64,000 nt of DNA, taken from contig NW_019091362.1 of NCBI RefSeq assembly GCF_001949145.1, forward strand, positions 3,672,519 to 3,736,518, read 5' to 3'. Below the pieces are notes generated by a model that was not told the origin of the DNA, did no database searches, and worked only from the letters and a program-made list of their open reading frames with translations. Both the position numbers and the translations under genes were made by a program. This stretch comes from Acanthaster planci (lineage: Eukaryota > Echinodermata > Asteroidea > Valvatida > Acanthasteridae). Positions within the stretch are counted from its first letter, which is position 1, and each line of letters begins with the position of its first letter. This document shows positions 24,601 through 37,634 of the stretch, piece by piece.

Positions 24601-27600
24601 TGTGGACAGCCTCCACGGAAAAGAGCAAGATGGTGAGACAATTGTATCAGATTTTTTTTTAGTACCCCCAGCGCAGGAAACACTTTTTAAAGTATCCTTT
24701 GTATGGCTTGTTCTGTGGACAGGGATTTCGACAATGTGTTTATTTTTTCCCAGATTTTGGAAAGTAAAGATAGTACTTAAATTATTTAAAATTCAGTCTT
24801 CTTTTTAGTTAAGTTGAGCCAAGATTTCCATTGATGTGTAACACAGTAACACTGCTTACTCGTATTTTTTGAAGCAGGTTAAATGATTCAATTTGGAATA
24901 TCTTTCTTACATGACAACCCCCCACTTATATTTTAATCTTTGGTATGAATCAATTGTGATGAAAAAAGTTGCAGTGATGGCTTTTTTATGACAGTTTCAG
25001 ATGAGAGTTGTCCCTTTCATGTTGTGCATCAATTTTCTTTGCCCTTTCAGCTGTTATTGAACATGTGCGTGATGGCTGCACCGTCCGCGCGTTCCTGATC
25101 CCATCATTCCACCATGTCACAGTCATGCTGTCGGGAATAAAGGTGCGCACACTGATTACAAATAGAAAAGGTCTGGTTAGGAGACTATTAAAGCAAACTG
25201 AACAGGGCTAGGAGAGGAGTACTTGGAGATGATAAAATGCTGGATGTATTTTAGTAAAAGGAGGGCTACATCACACAGAGAGTTTTGGTTTGTGTAATTT
25301 TAGGCTTGCAATATGCTTAATGTGATACCTTCATTGGTTAAGGTCTGATTTGTGCTCGTCTCTAGCCTAGTAGCCGGTCAGGCTGTAGTTGGGACCATTC
25401 AAGACATTGTTCTCAATCCTAGGTGTCTAGTGATATATTTGTGAATTCCCGTTTTAAGATCCAAACCTCCCTCTCAAAGGCCAACCTCTAACACTTAGTA
25501 TCCTTCTTTCCTAAAAAATAATTGGCTCTCCAACTTACCCTAACATTGTGATTTGAAGAAATACTGACGCGCAGTTGTCTCGTGGGCTGTTTTCTCCTTA
25601 CAGTGCCCCATGTTTCGCAGGGATGGCGACTCCGAAGTTGCTGAACCTTTTGCCATGGAGGCCAAGTACTTCACCGAGTCTCGTCTCCTTCAGCGTGATG
25701 TCAAGATTATCCTGGAAGGTGTATCCAATCAGAACTTTCTCGGTTCCATCATTCACCCGGTAGGTACCCGACCTTTGACTGTCATCCATCACAGCCCTCG
25801 TGGTAGCGCACTGTTCTCTGCTTATCGATTCTTCAAACTGCGAAGTCAAAAATGAAACTCTAACAGTTCTTTAACCCTAACCCCCTAGGCTCCTGCACTA
25901 GAGAGCACATTGAACCTCACAAAATCCAACTGGTGCATGTACTTGTCTATGGACTTGTACATGCAGGTCACCGTACCAAATCTGATAAACTCCAACAGAA
26001 TGAGCCCGTTGGAGTTTGAGTGATATGGTGTGGATGGGTCTATGTAGTATAGGATGACTTGCACTGAACTGACAAAATCAAGCATAGTCCAAATGTTGGT
26101 ACAGCAAGCCAGACACTGCACATGATGAACCCTGTGTGTCCCAACTCATACAAAACCCAACACCATCTCCCTGGGCCTTTCATCCCAAGTCTCACAAAAT
26201 TCAACAAGAAGTTCCTCAGGTACGGAACCAAACCTGCCGAAACCTCACAAAACCTGCTGTTGGAGCATGGCGGGTTTGGTGTATTTAGGGTTAAGTCTGT
26301 TGTTTGTTCAAACAAAATTGTCCTTGTAAAGTTATCTGACGCCTTCTGTTGAAGTGAATCCGCAGTACTTCTTTTGTTAAACAGAAAGGGAACATTGCTG
26401 AATTTCTTCTGGCTGAAGGTCTTGCTCGCTGCGTTGATTGGAGCATTGCCACTGTCACACACGGAGCTGAAAATCTGCGGGCTGCCGAAAAGTAAGAATT
26501 GCAGATTGCCAAATTTGATCCAAAGTGTGCCCAGTATTGTTGCTGTAACTTACAGCTTTAGTGCACAGTGTTATAAACTGCAATTAACGTAGAGCATCTT
26601 GTGCATAAATCCAAGTGACTAACCCATGCACTACAACAGTAAGTCGCAGCTCAAAGCTGCTCATCAGTGACTGCTAGAAATATGTTTTCTGACGTGCATC
26701 TCTTTGTTTAAACCTCAGGAAAGCCAAGGAGAAACAGTCGCGCATCTGGAAAGATTACAAATCCAAGGCTGTGCCTCTGAATATAGAGGAGAAAACCTAC
26801 ACAGGGAAGGTAAGAGTAAGGTTAGACACAGGAAATACTCATCTGGTCCTCGTGACGTTAGATCTATCATTTGGGGAAATGTAGAACTCTGTGAAATGGC
26901 TTTTGACACTCCTAGTAATTCTTTAACATTGACAGCTGATTTTTAGCATCAAAGTAATTGTGCTTCCCTAGACCCAGTCTTGTCCCTTCTAGTTTTAAAG
27001 AGCACCTCTCAGGAAAACATGTTGACTCTGATTTTGTCTGTTCAAATAAACTTGGAAGCATCCAAATTGAATGCAGTGTCATTTGTCTTTAGAGCTCAAC
27101 TACAACAACATGCTAAACGATGCTCAAGGGTTTATCCACTACAAACACTGGGCGAGAGTTCCCCTCGTTTTCTCTGTTTTCTCGGAATTATGCAATCTAC
27201 ATTCAGAATTCGCATCTTGGCATGAACAGAAAAAAAAACCCTTTTAAGCTTGTCACAGTTGAGCTCTGAAGACAAATGACACTGCGTTTGATTTGGATGC
27301 TTCCAAGATTATTTGAACGGACCAAATCAGAGTTGACATGTTTTCCTTAGAGGTTCTCTTGAAGCTTAGCATATTGTTCTTTGCTGTTGTTGGCTAAATT
27401 CCACTTTATTTTGTGTGCAGTGATCGCCAATGCAGATGATATTGTGCATGTTTCTATTACTTTATTGGTAATTCCATCACAGTGAAATAGAATTGTTTCT
27501 GTGGTTCCTTTCCTGTTTGTGGCATTTTTTGTTTCTGATCCTTCTTGTGCCCCTCTATTTCCATTCAAACCAGGTAGTGGAGGTTGTCAATGCCGATGCT

Positions 27601-30600
27601 CTACTCCTGAAGACTGCCTCTGGGGAGTACCGCAAGGTAACGCTGTCCAGCATCCGCCCGCCTCGCCTGACACAGCCAGCCAAAGACAGCAAGGAGAACG
27701 GCAAAGACGAGGAGCCATCCAAGGTGAGACAGACTCAACGACTGGCTTGAACTGGGTTGCGCCAGCCCGTTACCTCGCTCAGGATTCTGACGTGTGATCC
27801 GGCAGTTCTCAAGACTTGAGACCCTCTTCTGATTTGTTGTCTACGCAGGATGAAAATTGACATGGTTGATGTGAACTTTTGAAACGAGAGAGACTCTTAA
27901 ACTGAGCCCTGTACTAGTCAATATGATCATTAGTGATAGCATTTCTGGTAACGAAACCAAGAATTCTTCAAAAGTGCCCTAGGGACTGTAAAGGGTGGAT
28001 CTAGAACCACATTTTCAGGGGCCAAATAGTTTCTCTTTTTGAGGGGCCCCAAAATTTGTGGAAATTTTTTAATGTAACGTTTTATTGCCTGTCTTAGGGT
28101 CGAGGCAGCGTTTGGATGCTTTTTATGCGCTTTTGAATTGAAGGAAAAGAAAATACACAAAAATTCACCTTTCTCTCATTTAAAAAAAAAAATTGTTGCT
28201 CCTTTTCATTGGGAGGAGGTACCATAGCCCCCTGTTTGCCTCCTCCAGATCTGCCCTTTGGCATTGCCACTCAAAGGCCTGAAAAAACCTGTAGAGAGGA
28301 GGTGTTGTAGAAGTAGTTACAGTTTTAGATATAAAAGGAAAACCCCACAGGAGTATTGTTGGTAAAACCGGTGGAATCAGGTCGGGAATCGAACGTGAGC
28401 CGCAGAGGTGAATATTGAAGAAAGTACCACTATGACAACCTGACCCCCCAGCTTAAACACTCTTTAACATGGACCGTACCATTGACATTTACTGCAGCCT
28501 GAGAGACGTATCCGCCCTCTCTACGACGTGCCCTACATGTTCGAGGCCCGAGAGTTTCTGCGCAAGAAGCTGATTGGCAAAAAAGTCAACGTCTCGGTAG
28601 ACTACATCAAGCCTGCCAACGACGGCTACCCGGAGAAAACCTGCGTGACAGTCACCATCGGCGGAATGTAAGTTAGAGTTGAACGTACGGGTAGTCCTCA
28701 ACCCTCCAAGGCACCCTGGCTGGAAACCCTTCCAAATTCCGTCACCTTCAGCAGTTGCCCGAGTAAGGAACCTGCCCAGCATACCACTATCCAATGGGTC
28801 AATTATTCAAAAGGTCAAACTACCTCAGAATCCATTCTCTTGCTGTTGATAGCCCAGTAGAGTTCACGCCCATTGCAGTTCAAGGTCATTCTCTTTAAAA
28901 TGGGCCTGATGTTACACATGTCAGAGACAGTTTTTTTTTTAATAAAATGAAATATTTTTCAAATGTAATTGAAAGTATATTTTATTATTATACAAGGTGT
29001 TTCCAGTAGTTGTATATTTAACAGTCTGTTCACTTAAATTATTCAAAAACATTGAAAGCCTTTTGGAAAACAAAATGAATTCCAAAAAAAATTGAATATG
29101 ATAGGATTTGGAACAGTTGTCTGTCACATGTGTGACAGGTTAATTTACCTTTTCTGCATCTAGCAGTGGGTTAAAACTATTTCCATTTGTCTCAACACCA
29201 TGAAGATTTTTCTCTTGAATAAAAAATACAGTGAAATTTAATGTGAACCAATCGGTTGTTTGAACGTGTCACGACAGAAACGTAGCAGAAGCGCTCGTCA
29301 GTAAGGGGCTTTGCAGTGTGATCCGGTACCGTCAGGATGATGATCAAAGGTCGGCGCACTATGACGCCTTACTGACAGCCGAGACGAGAGCCATCAAGAA
29401 CAGCAAAGGAATACACAGCAAGAAGGAGTACCCCATCCACCGCATCGCTGACCTCTCTGGGGTAAGCTCAGACCCTCCGGGGACTAGATTCTCAGATCAC
29501 GTCAGTAGCGTAACTAAGGCAGAGCACGGGGGGTAGGCTAGGACACAGGCTCCCCACTGCACCCAGCTGAAAATTTAGAGAAGAAAAAGAGCTGGTGACT
29601 GTCCACCTTGGTTAGTGTTTCAACTGTGACCAAAACCCATAGAATTCCTCCCCAGAAAATTAGGGCCTCTCCAAATGCCTCCCTGCAAAATGTGCCTCAG
29701 TCGTGTCACATTGCATTTTTTTGTTATTACCGTTGTGCATCAGTGCATTTTTGACTCCATGACGTGCTGTGTGATTGCTGATTGAGGTTGGCTTGGTCTG
29801 GTAGGCACTATGAGTGCCTGGCCATGGCACACGTCAGCGCTGCAGATTAATTAAAAGAGACGCCTTTACTGCAGTGGCATTGTATATGTTGTTAATCTTG
29901 AAGTGTGCATTAATTTAATAGGCAAACCATCATTTTAATATCTTGTTGGTGGAAGAGGCATGTAACGGGCGTTTACCACCTGTGAGCCAGTTTTGTGCCG
30001 TTGCAGTAACGGATTCTATTTCTACTTAAGGAATTTGTCAAAACTGATCCTTGTAACCTTCCGTACCCGTAAAATCCCTCAATATGAGACAGGTTCTGGC
30101 ATTGGAGGGGAATGCAAGTGAGTGTGTACTATTAAATAAAACCTACACGATGGAATGAAGGCTACGAATTATTTTACTTGTACCATCGGTGGGATTCGAA
30201 CAGGGGCCACTAAACGTCCAGGGTGGGGGAAAAGTACAGTGCTTAAGCCTAACATTTCTATGACATGCTTTCCCAGTGTGATGAAAAATTAATAATAATG
30301 AGGTGGCCTCTCTGTTGATCTGTGTCATTTATCACTAATATTTGAAGTTCTTACCTTCACCACATTGTATTCTTAGGAGATGGAATGACACCAGCCAGAT
30401 TTCGACTCAGCGGATTTTAAATGGAGTTTAGTGTTTGGTGTGTTCAGTCAAAAAATGATTGTGTCTGCCATGTCTTTACTGCAGGAGGCCCAGAAGGCAA
30501 AACAGTTCCTTCCATTCCTGCAGCGTGCTGGTCGGAGCAATGCCATCGTTGAANNNNNNNNNNNNNNNNNNNNNNNNNNNNNNNNNNNNNNNNNNNNNNN

Positions 30601-33600
30601 NNNNNNNNNNNNNNNNNNNNNNNNNNNNNNNNNNNNNNNNNNNNNNNNNNNNNNNNNNNNNNNNNNNNNNNNNNNNNNNNNNNNNNNNNNNNNNNNNNNN
30701 NNNNNNNNNNNNNNNNNNNNNNNNNNNNNNNNNNNNNNNNNNNNNNNNNNNNNNNNNNNNNNNNNNNNNNNNNNNNNNNNNNNNNNNNNNNNNNNNNNNN
30801 NNNNNNNNNNNNNNNNNNNNNNNNNNNNNNNNNNNNNNNNNNNNNNNNNNNNNNNNNNNNNNNNNNNNNNNNNNNNNNNNNNNNNNNNNNNNNNNNNNNN
30901 NNNNNNNNNNNNNNNNNNNNNNNNNNNNNNNNNNNNNNNNNNNNNNNNNNNNNNNNNNNNNNNNNNNNNNNNNNNNNNNNNNNNNNNNNNNNNNNNNNNN
31001 NNNNNNNNNNNNNNNNNNNNNNNNNNNNNNNNNNNNNNNNNNNNNNNNNNNNNNNNNNNNNNNNNNNNNNNNNNNNNNNNNNNNNNNNNNNNNNNNNNNN
31101 NNNNNNNNNNNNNNNNNNNNNNNNNNNNNNNNNNNNNNNNNNNNNNNNNNNNNNNNNNNNNNNNNNNNNNNNNNNNNNNNNNNNNNNNNNNNNNNNNNNN
31201 NNNNNNNNNNNNNNNNNNNNNNNNNNNNNNNNNNNNNNNNNNNNNNNNNNNNNNNNNNNNNNNNNNNNNNNNNNNNNNNNNNNNNNNNNNNNNNNNNNNN
31301 NNNNNNNNNNNNNNNNNNNNNNNNNNNNNNNNNNNNNNNNNNNNNNNNNNNNNNNNTGATTACATTCCTCTTAGCTGGTGAGTCAAAAAAAAACATTCTT
31401 GTGGTGCCCATGTATGAGAGTCTTGATGCTCCTCAGGTTTGCTGGATGTTTGTTGAATTCGAAAGATTTCCGAAGATTTTTAGCAAGAATGCTTCAGATG
31501 TGAGGTTGAATCTGAATGAACCTTTACTGTTATCATTATTGTCAAGCATTTCTGGTAATGACATCAATGATTCCTCAAAAGCACCCTCGGTACTGTAGCT
31601 TGCCAGCCTCCAGAAACCTGTAACAGAAGAAGAAGCAGTAACAGTTTTCGAGGTGGGAAGAAAACCCCAGAGGACTTTTCTGGGTATAAATGCACGGAAT
31701 CAGGTAGGGACTGAAAACGCAATCCACATGTGGACCGAGCCAGGGAATCGAACCCGGACCGCAGAGGTGAAAAGCGAGGAAAGAACCACAATGCCAACCA
31801 GACTCCCCAACTCCCACAATACCTGCAGTTGCTAATATTACTTGAACCGAGCTAAGCTGCCACATCTCTCCCACTAAAGACCCTCTCAAGTCAACGCTCC
31901 TCCATTTCGTTTGTAATTTGCAGGGATAACTTGCCCCAAGATGGCTCGGACTGGACCGGGGGGCCCGACAGAATCCGAACCATTCTCTGAGGAAGCCTTG
32001 CAGTATACCAAGGAGCTGGTTCTGCAGAGAGAGGTAAAACAGAGAACCAACATTGTCGTTGGCATAACACCATCCACTCAAATTGGTGGAACTTTTAACA
32101 TGAGGCTGTTGAGTTGATACATTCATGAACAGAATTTCTTTGAATTTTTGATCAACTGAGATTCTTTTTCAGAGTAACAGGAAATGGCCAGAATTCTTAG
32201 ATATTAAACTCGACTGGTTTCTAACTGTCACCAGATCATTTGATTTCCTCAGTGTGTGCTTTTTACATTTGCCACACAATTTGAAAAACAATGTCTATTT
32301 GCTTGTATGGTTTGGAATTTCCTACCCTCTTCCCTGAATTCTCAGATGCAGGCCTGGTTTTGCTCCGATGGCATATGCCCTCATCACCTTTAGAGATGTC
32401 CATAAATCAAACAACAACACTCACTGTTTAAATCCAGATGTAACCATGAGAATTTTTTCCAGCAGAAAAATCAGACACAATTCCCTCTCACTATTGTTTG
32501 AGGCCCTGCTTCATTGCCCCACAGGTTGAGGTGGAAGTGGAGTCCATCGACAAAGCTGGCAACTTCATCGGCTGGCTGTTTGTGGAGGGTGTCAACCTGT
32601 CCGTCGCGCTGGTCGAGCAGGGCCTGTCCAAGATGCACTTCACGGCCGAGCGCAGCAACTACGCTCGCCCCATTCAAGCGGCTGAAGAGAAGGCTAAGAC
32701 AGCTAAGCTGAAGGTGGGTTTGCTCAGGTCCCCTCACAAGAAGGCGGGCAGCGTCCGATTTACTTGGCTATGGCTGCATACCCATGGACATAGCTAGCCA
32801 GCAACTAAGCCATTTCTCATAGGCTTGCATGTTTTTGCCAGCCAAAGCCAATAAATTTGGATGCAGCTGAAGCGAGACCACTTTGACAAATGTGTACAAA
32901 TCAACATAAGCCTTACATGCAAACAGCATTACTCAGCGAAGAAAAGGTTTACCATCCAAAACATCTGTGCTTTCTAACTTTGGAAATTCATCATTATGCA
33001 AGTCACTTTGCCTGGGCCGGATCACGTAAGAGGCACAGCAGACCCTGTGCCTGGAGTTCATGAAAAGTTCAAAGACCTACAAAAATACCATAGTTTTTTT
33101 GTTCAAAGCTTTGGTGTCTCTCTTTGAATTCTCAAACTAAGGAAGGTAAGTGCTGGTGCCAAGTGTCAATATACATGTAGCACAGTTAATTTAGCCCTGT
33201 ATTTTGCTCATGTCGGTTCCAATCGTGGACAGGTTTGGGAGAAGTACGAGGAGCCCAAGACATTGGTTACTGTCGAGGAGACAGCAGAGCGCAAGACTAA
33301 TTACAAACGCATCATTGTTACTGAAATCGGCAATGAACTGGACTTCTATGCTCAACTCGTTGAGTCTGGTGAGTCACTGCTTCTTCAGTTTGTTCGGGAT
33401 TTAGAGTATTTCCACGTCATATTTTATTTTCTTTTTTTTTCACTGAAATGAAATTAGACATTGTAAGCAAGGGTAATTTAAGACTTTGTTTATGTCCGAT
33501 TCAAAGACTAATCTCTCTCTTCATATGTTCCTGAGGAATCCAGTATATTTAACTCGAGACCATTTCTGTCGGGCCATATACGTCAGCTTAAGAAAATGCA

Positions 33601-35873
33601 AACCAGTTTTCAGATTCTGTGTGTGTTTAAGCAGTGTGTGCTAAGAAGATGTGATGTATCCTAATTCTAACTCTACCTACAAAATGACTCAGTGTGGGAC
33701 TTGATGCCCCTGAAAGTTTGAAGGACGATTTGCAATTCAATTCTTACACGGTGTTGTATTTTGAAGGATCCCGGCCAGCAACCAAGGGATTTAGGGTTAA
33801 GTTTTCACCATCTGTATATTCACAACACGGTATTTTCACTCCTGGGTGTTTTTTTTTTTTTTCTTTCAGGCCCCCAGTTTGAGAAGTTCATGGAGCAACT
33901 CCGGGCTGAGATTCTAGAAGCTCCTCCCCTCCCGGGGTCGTTCTCCCCTAAGAAAGGAGACATGTGCGTCGCCAAGTTTGTCGACGGTGAGTGGTACCGA
34001 GCCCGAGTGGAGAAGGTCTACAATAAGGACAAGAGCCTCGTCTTCTTCCTGGACTATGGAAATGTGAGTGACTGTATTGTTTGGTCATGCATGTGTACAT
34101 CTCTCTGGACAATTGTTTTCTTGCAAATTTCAGGAAATTGTAAATGCCCCCTAATTCTTTATCTAAAAGATTTAAATTCATATATCATCTCCGAACAGTT
34201 ACACGTGAAAACTGCTGCCCTAGCTACAGCAGTAAATTGTAATTACCGCTCTGTATTCCTCGAGACAGACTTGATGGGTGTCCTTTGCGACAGGGTTACG
34301 ATGTACATGTTGACTGCGACAGCCCAGAATCCTTCAGGTTTCCACAACTTTTGTTTACCTCGCACCATTGTAATGCTGGAAGAACAGTGCTTTCTCTGAG
34401 CATATACTCGAGCCTCCTGCCATGGAACTTTATGCATGTGGATACTTCCTTGAACAACCCAGGCTTTGAATCTTGTGAAATGAATCTTTTTGTTGTTTCT
34501 CCATCAGTCCGACTTTGTGACATCTGCCAACATCGGTGCCATGCCGCCGGGGTACCACACACAACAGCCGCAGGCCCGCCACTTCCACTTGGCGTGTGTT
34601 ACGCTGCCTAAAGATGTGAGTTTCATTGCGATTTGATTTCACTAGCTATTAGCCATCCAGTAAGTCCAAGGTTGGAGCACAAGTTACTTGGCTGTGGTTT
34701 GAAATTATGCATGAGGCTATGACAGTGGATACAGTCACTTCCTGTTGAGATGTATGTAATTGTAAGCCCCAGCCAAGTAATTTGGACCCGGCCTTGTACA
34801 TCTGCTTGTCAGCAAATCTCCAATTTGGCCATGGATCTTGCATCAACAGACCCCATCTTGGTGAGTTGCAAGCAGCTTTCTAAGATTATCAAATATTAAA
34901 CTAAGTCCCTCTCCTTTCACAGGACGAGTTTAAGCAGGAGGCGTTGGAGGCGGTCAAGCGTGACATCCTCAACGCCCAGCTCCTGTACAACACCGAGTAC
35001 CGCGTGGGCAGCGCCGAGTACGTCACCCTCCTCATTCCGGACTCCAAGGAGGACGTGGGCAAGGGGCTGGTGAGCGAGGGCTTCCTGTTGGCCGAGCAGC
35101 GTCGGGAGAAGCGCCTGCAGAAGATGGTGGCCGAGTACGTACTGGCTCAGCAGAGCGCCCTTAAGGCTCACGTAAGTCAGGGACATCAACATGAAGACGG
35201 CAAACTTTTTGAGGTCGCGGATGCTTCTTTGGCATCCATGACCAGGTTCCTCATTGCTCGATTGATTACAATGGGTCTATGTTGACTGTGAAATTGAGTT
35301 TTCAATTGTCCAAGGCCATGGAGACTGTTGGGCGAGATTTCTAAAGTCTTTAGGAAATGAAGTTGGTTGTTTAGCATTGGGGTAGTCATTCTCACACTGG
35401 TCAACCTGTAAAAATCACACCCATGGAAGTAGATCATCTACACCAATCAATTAAGTACTCCTGTCAGTCAAACTGAAGCCATAAGTTGACCAGTTATCAT
35501 TTTAAGTTGTGCAACGGCAACTTGCCACTGGTTACTTCAACAGGTGAAGGATTTTGGACTGTTACGGTTTTACATTCAGGTGTAGCAGTGTGTTTTCTAC
35601 TCGCAATAACATTTTTTGAGGACCTAGAATCGGCGTATTTTCCTCTCTAAGAGATCCAGGGACCCCTTTTTCCTTGGATTTCTCCGACTTCTCTTGGATG
35701 TCTCGTCTCTGCTGCCCTTGCAATCTCTGAATCAATAGACCCCGGATGACCGGCAATGTTTGATTTGAAATAACAGTCCCCCCCTTTTTTTTCCTGTTTT
35801 TTTACAGCTGAACCTGTGGCGTTATGGTGACATCACTGAAGATGATGCAAGGGAGTTTGGGTACCAAGCCTAA
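21644..35873 (+). CDS. SND1: SND1 (Tudor-SN, p100): staphylococcal-nuclease repeats plus Tudor domain
   Basis: RNA-binding and RNA-degrading scaffold of RISC, splicing and transcription complexes. Coding exons: 21644-21694, 23312-23461, 23753-23882, 24262-24343, 24475-24632, 25051-25142, 25604-25759, 26385-26491, 26719-26809, 27574-27723, 28498-28667, 29278-29461, 30485-30553 (cut by the N run), to 31377 (resumes at 31357), 31924-32033, 32525-32713, 33233-33368, 33870-34063, 34508-34615, 34923-35171, 35808-35873. All phases agree. About 887 codons are visible; roughly 17 residues fall in the gap, giving ~905 residues against about 910 in human. Four SN-like domains precede a Tudor domain ([15 protein letters not shown] ... 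FFLDYGN) set in a split fifth SN fold. Signature blocks include [41 protein letters not shown] and LNLWRYGDI at the C-terminus. In the aromatic cage, the first Tyr of the vertebrate FYIDYGN is Phe here. The start [16 protein letters not shown] aligns with the family's short N-terminus. Confidence 0.97.
22816..22887. repeat. right arm of dispersed inverted repeat, SND1 intron 1
   Basis: Reverse complement of 19143-19215 at roughly 85-90 % by eye. Located between SND1 exons 1 and 2. Confidence 0.7.
27000..27359. mobile_element. foldback MITE with ~100-bp inverted arms in SND1 intron 9
   Basis: Left arm 27000-27100 and right arm 27258-27359 are reverse complements at about 85-90 % by eye. They share blocks such as GGAAAACATGT, CTTGGAAGCATCCAAAT and CAGTGTCATTTGTCTT. 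The central ~155 bases are non-coding. The arms could pair in the SND1 pre-mRNA. It lies between the exons ending at 26809 and starting at 27574. Confidence 0.8.
27938..28450 (-). mobile_element. tRNA-derived SINE copy with an internal insertion, SND1 intron 10
   Basis: Read on the minus strand the head at ~28450 starts GGGGGTCAGGTTGTCATAGTGG (A-box region) and is followed by CACGTTCGATTCCC (B box). Body and tail match the copy at 31545-31808, including TTGAAGAATTCTTGG versus TTGAGGAATCATTG near the 3' end. About 240 bases absent from the other copy sit at about 28000-28270, so this copy was interrupted or the other was trimmed. Confidence 0.65.
30150..30270 (-). mobile_element. second type of tRNA-derived SINE head, SND1 intron 12
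   Basis: On the minus strand a TAGGCTTAAGC A-box-like string is followed about 50 bases later by CTGTTCGAATCCCACC, a B-box match. The body differs from the SINEs at 27938 and 31545. There is no cloverleaf for an intact tRNA. Confidence 0.45.
30554..31356. other. assembly gap (803 N) inside SND1
   Basis: The run of N begins inside the SND1 coding exon after NAIVE and ends just before ITFLLAG. By comparison with the vertebrate protein only about 17 residues (~50 bases) of coding sequence are missing. The gap therefore either hides an intron or its length is overestimated. Confidence 0.95.
31545..31808 (-). mobile_element. tRNA-derived SINE, SND1 intron before the exon at 31924
   Basis: On the minus strand the head starts GGGGAGTCTGGTTGGCATTG (A-box region) and about 45 bases further carries GGGTTCGATTCCCTGG, a full B box. 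A unique body follows, with a tail shared with the copy at 27938-28450. Having both RNA polymerase III boxes and a shared non-tRNA body is the SINE signature. It is antisense to SND1. Confidence 0.75.
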
Positions 35874-36494
35874 CTCTCCCTCAAACCGGATCATTGGTTA
35901 GTGGCAATCGTGGAACAACTTGGATTAAAAAAACCTCTCAAACTGATTAACTCTTTCAAAACTATGAAATCCATCAAGGCACAGTCTGCTCAACTTTCTA
36001 ATGAAATTTTAATGCGGTTGACTGATTAATAGTTTTCTTTCTGTGTGGGCAGTATGGGATTTTTGTTCGTGGTTTAAATTTCTCCTTTAGGGTGTAGGGA
36101 CTACTTGATTTCTTGAAATCAGTAAAATTGTGTAAATAGGAAAGAAATCATCTTTCCAGTGGCAAAATTACAAATTACTTGTGTGTGTGTGTTCACACGC
36201 TCTCCACATTAAATGCCCAAGATGCTCTGATTTACTTTTCCTGCCTTTCACAGAAGTATTACTTTTTAAACAAAGCTCAACAGTTATTGGCTACCAAGGG
36301 CAGTTTTTGATGTGTATCTGCCAATCACAACTCTTGTACCTACTTTGTATTGCCACTTTGTATAGCAGAGTACGGTGTTGGTCCAGTGAATATTCTGTCT
36401 AGATTTTAGTTGTAGATGGATGAATTTTAGAGAAATAATTTAAAAGTTTTGAAGCGTTTCTCTTACATCCTGAAGTATTAAACCGCAGAATAAA
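35874..36494 (+). other. SND1: SND1 3' untranslated region and polyadenylation signal
   Basis: Non-coding sequence follows the TAA at 35871-35873. AATAAA at 36489-36494 is the first canonical signal downstream, giving a 3' UTR of about 640 bases. Confidence 0.6.
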
Positions 36495-37634
36495 GGACTA
36501 AATCAAAAGAGAGTACATTATATTTTCTTGATGCTTCAAAAATATTAGGATTAATCATGAATTTAGCTTCCTCTTGAAAGGAGTATGGTATTGTAGTGCA
36601 CCATTGATAGTTTTTTTTGTCTGAATTGAATGTAGTATTTTTCCACTGAATGACGGGACTGTCTTCCAAATTGAAGAAAGAGGACTACATTGTACATATT
36701 TAGAAAAATGTTAAAAAGTTGAAGAGGAACTTAGCTCAGATTTAATGATATTTCATTGGATTCCTTGATGTTTTTAAGTATTCTGAATATTACAGGTTAA
36801 GGTAGGACCGGAAGTAGCTTTGAAATTAAGATTTCTTGGGGTGGAAATTCGAACTGAATGCAAATGAATTTGAGTCAGATTTTCCAAGTTGTTGCCACGA
36901 TTACCTCTGCCTGTCTTCCGAGGAATAGCTTGCTCAAGTTGAATGTAGACCAAGGATTAACCAATTGCTTGTTTGAATCTAAGTCACATGACTATGCTTT
37001 AACCAATTAAACGCCAAGACATTTTGAGGTCTTCGGGCATATTTGAATTTTTAAATCTATCGTTTGTTCATCTGTTGCTAGGAAAGTGAGAAACCATGTA
37101 CTGAGGGCTCCTTTGATATTTGTTGCGTGTGCAGTGATAGCAATGAAAGTTCAGAGCCTCAGAAAAGCATGGTAACAAGCCAGTTTGGTACAGGTATTTC
37201 CAAAATCCAAGTTTCTTCGGGAACAAAGCGTGCAGGCAAATCCACATAGGGCCACGCCAATAGGACAGACCTCACACATGCATCCGATCAGCCTCGGACG
37301 CATTTCATGTTCAGCATGCGCTTATTTTGGGGGGAACTCACTTCTTTTGGGAATGGATTTTAACCAGAGTCGTCAGCTGTTAGTGCCTGTATCTCGGAAT
37401 TTAAGCCCAGAATTCGACACGTTCTGGACATCGCAGCTGAAAACACGCCAAGACACACGAAAAAAGAGGGTTTAAGTCAGCCAAAAATCTGGACAAGTAC
37501 TCAGTCTGGAGATAATGAAATACCACACATGTTTACTGAGGCAGGGATAGCTATACACTTGCAACACATACAGAAAAGGGACCACTTAAATTTTTAACAG
37601 GCTGGACTCTAGGCCTAGGCACAGGGCTACAAAC

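Noticed and set aside
30150-30270. Possible intact tRNA gene
   Set aside because: A and B boxes are present, but acceptor and anticodon stems do not form; better explained as a SINE head.
30431-31598. Long open frames across the N run
   Set aside because: They are open only because N has no stop codons; the real SND1 exon is cut here.
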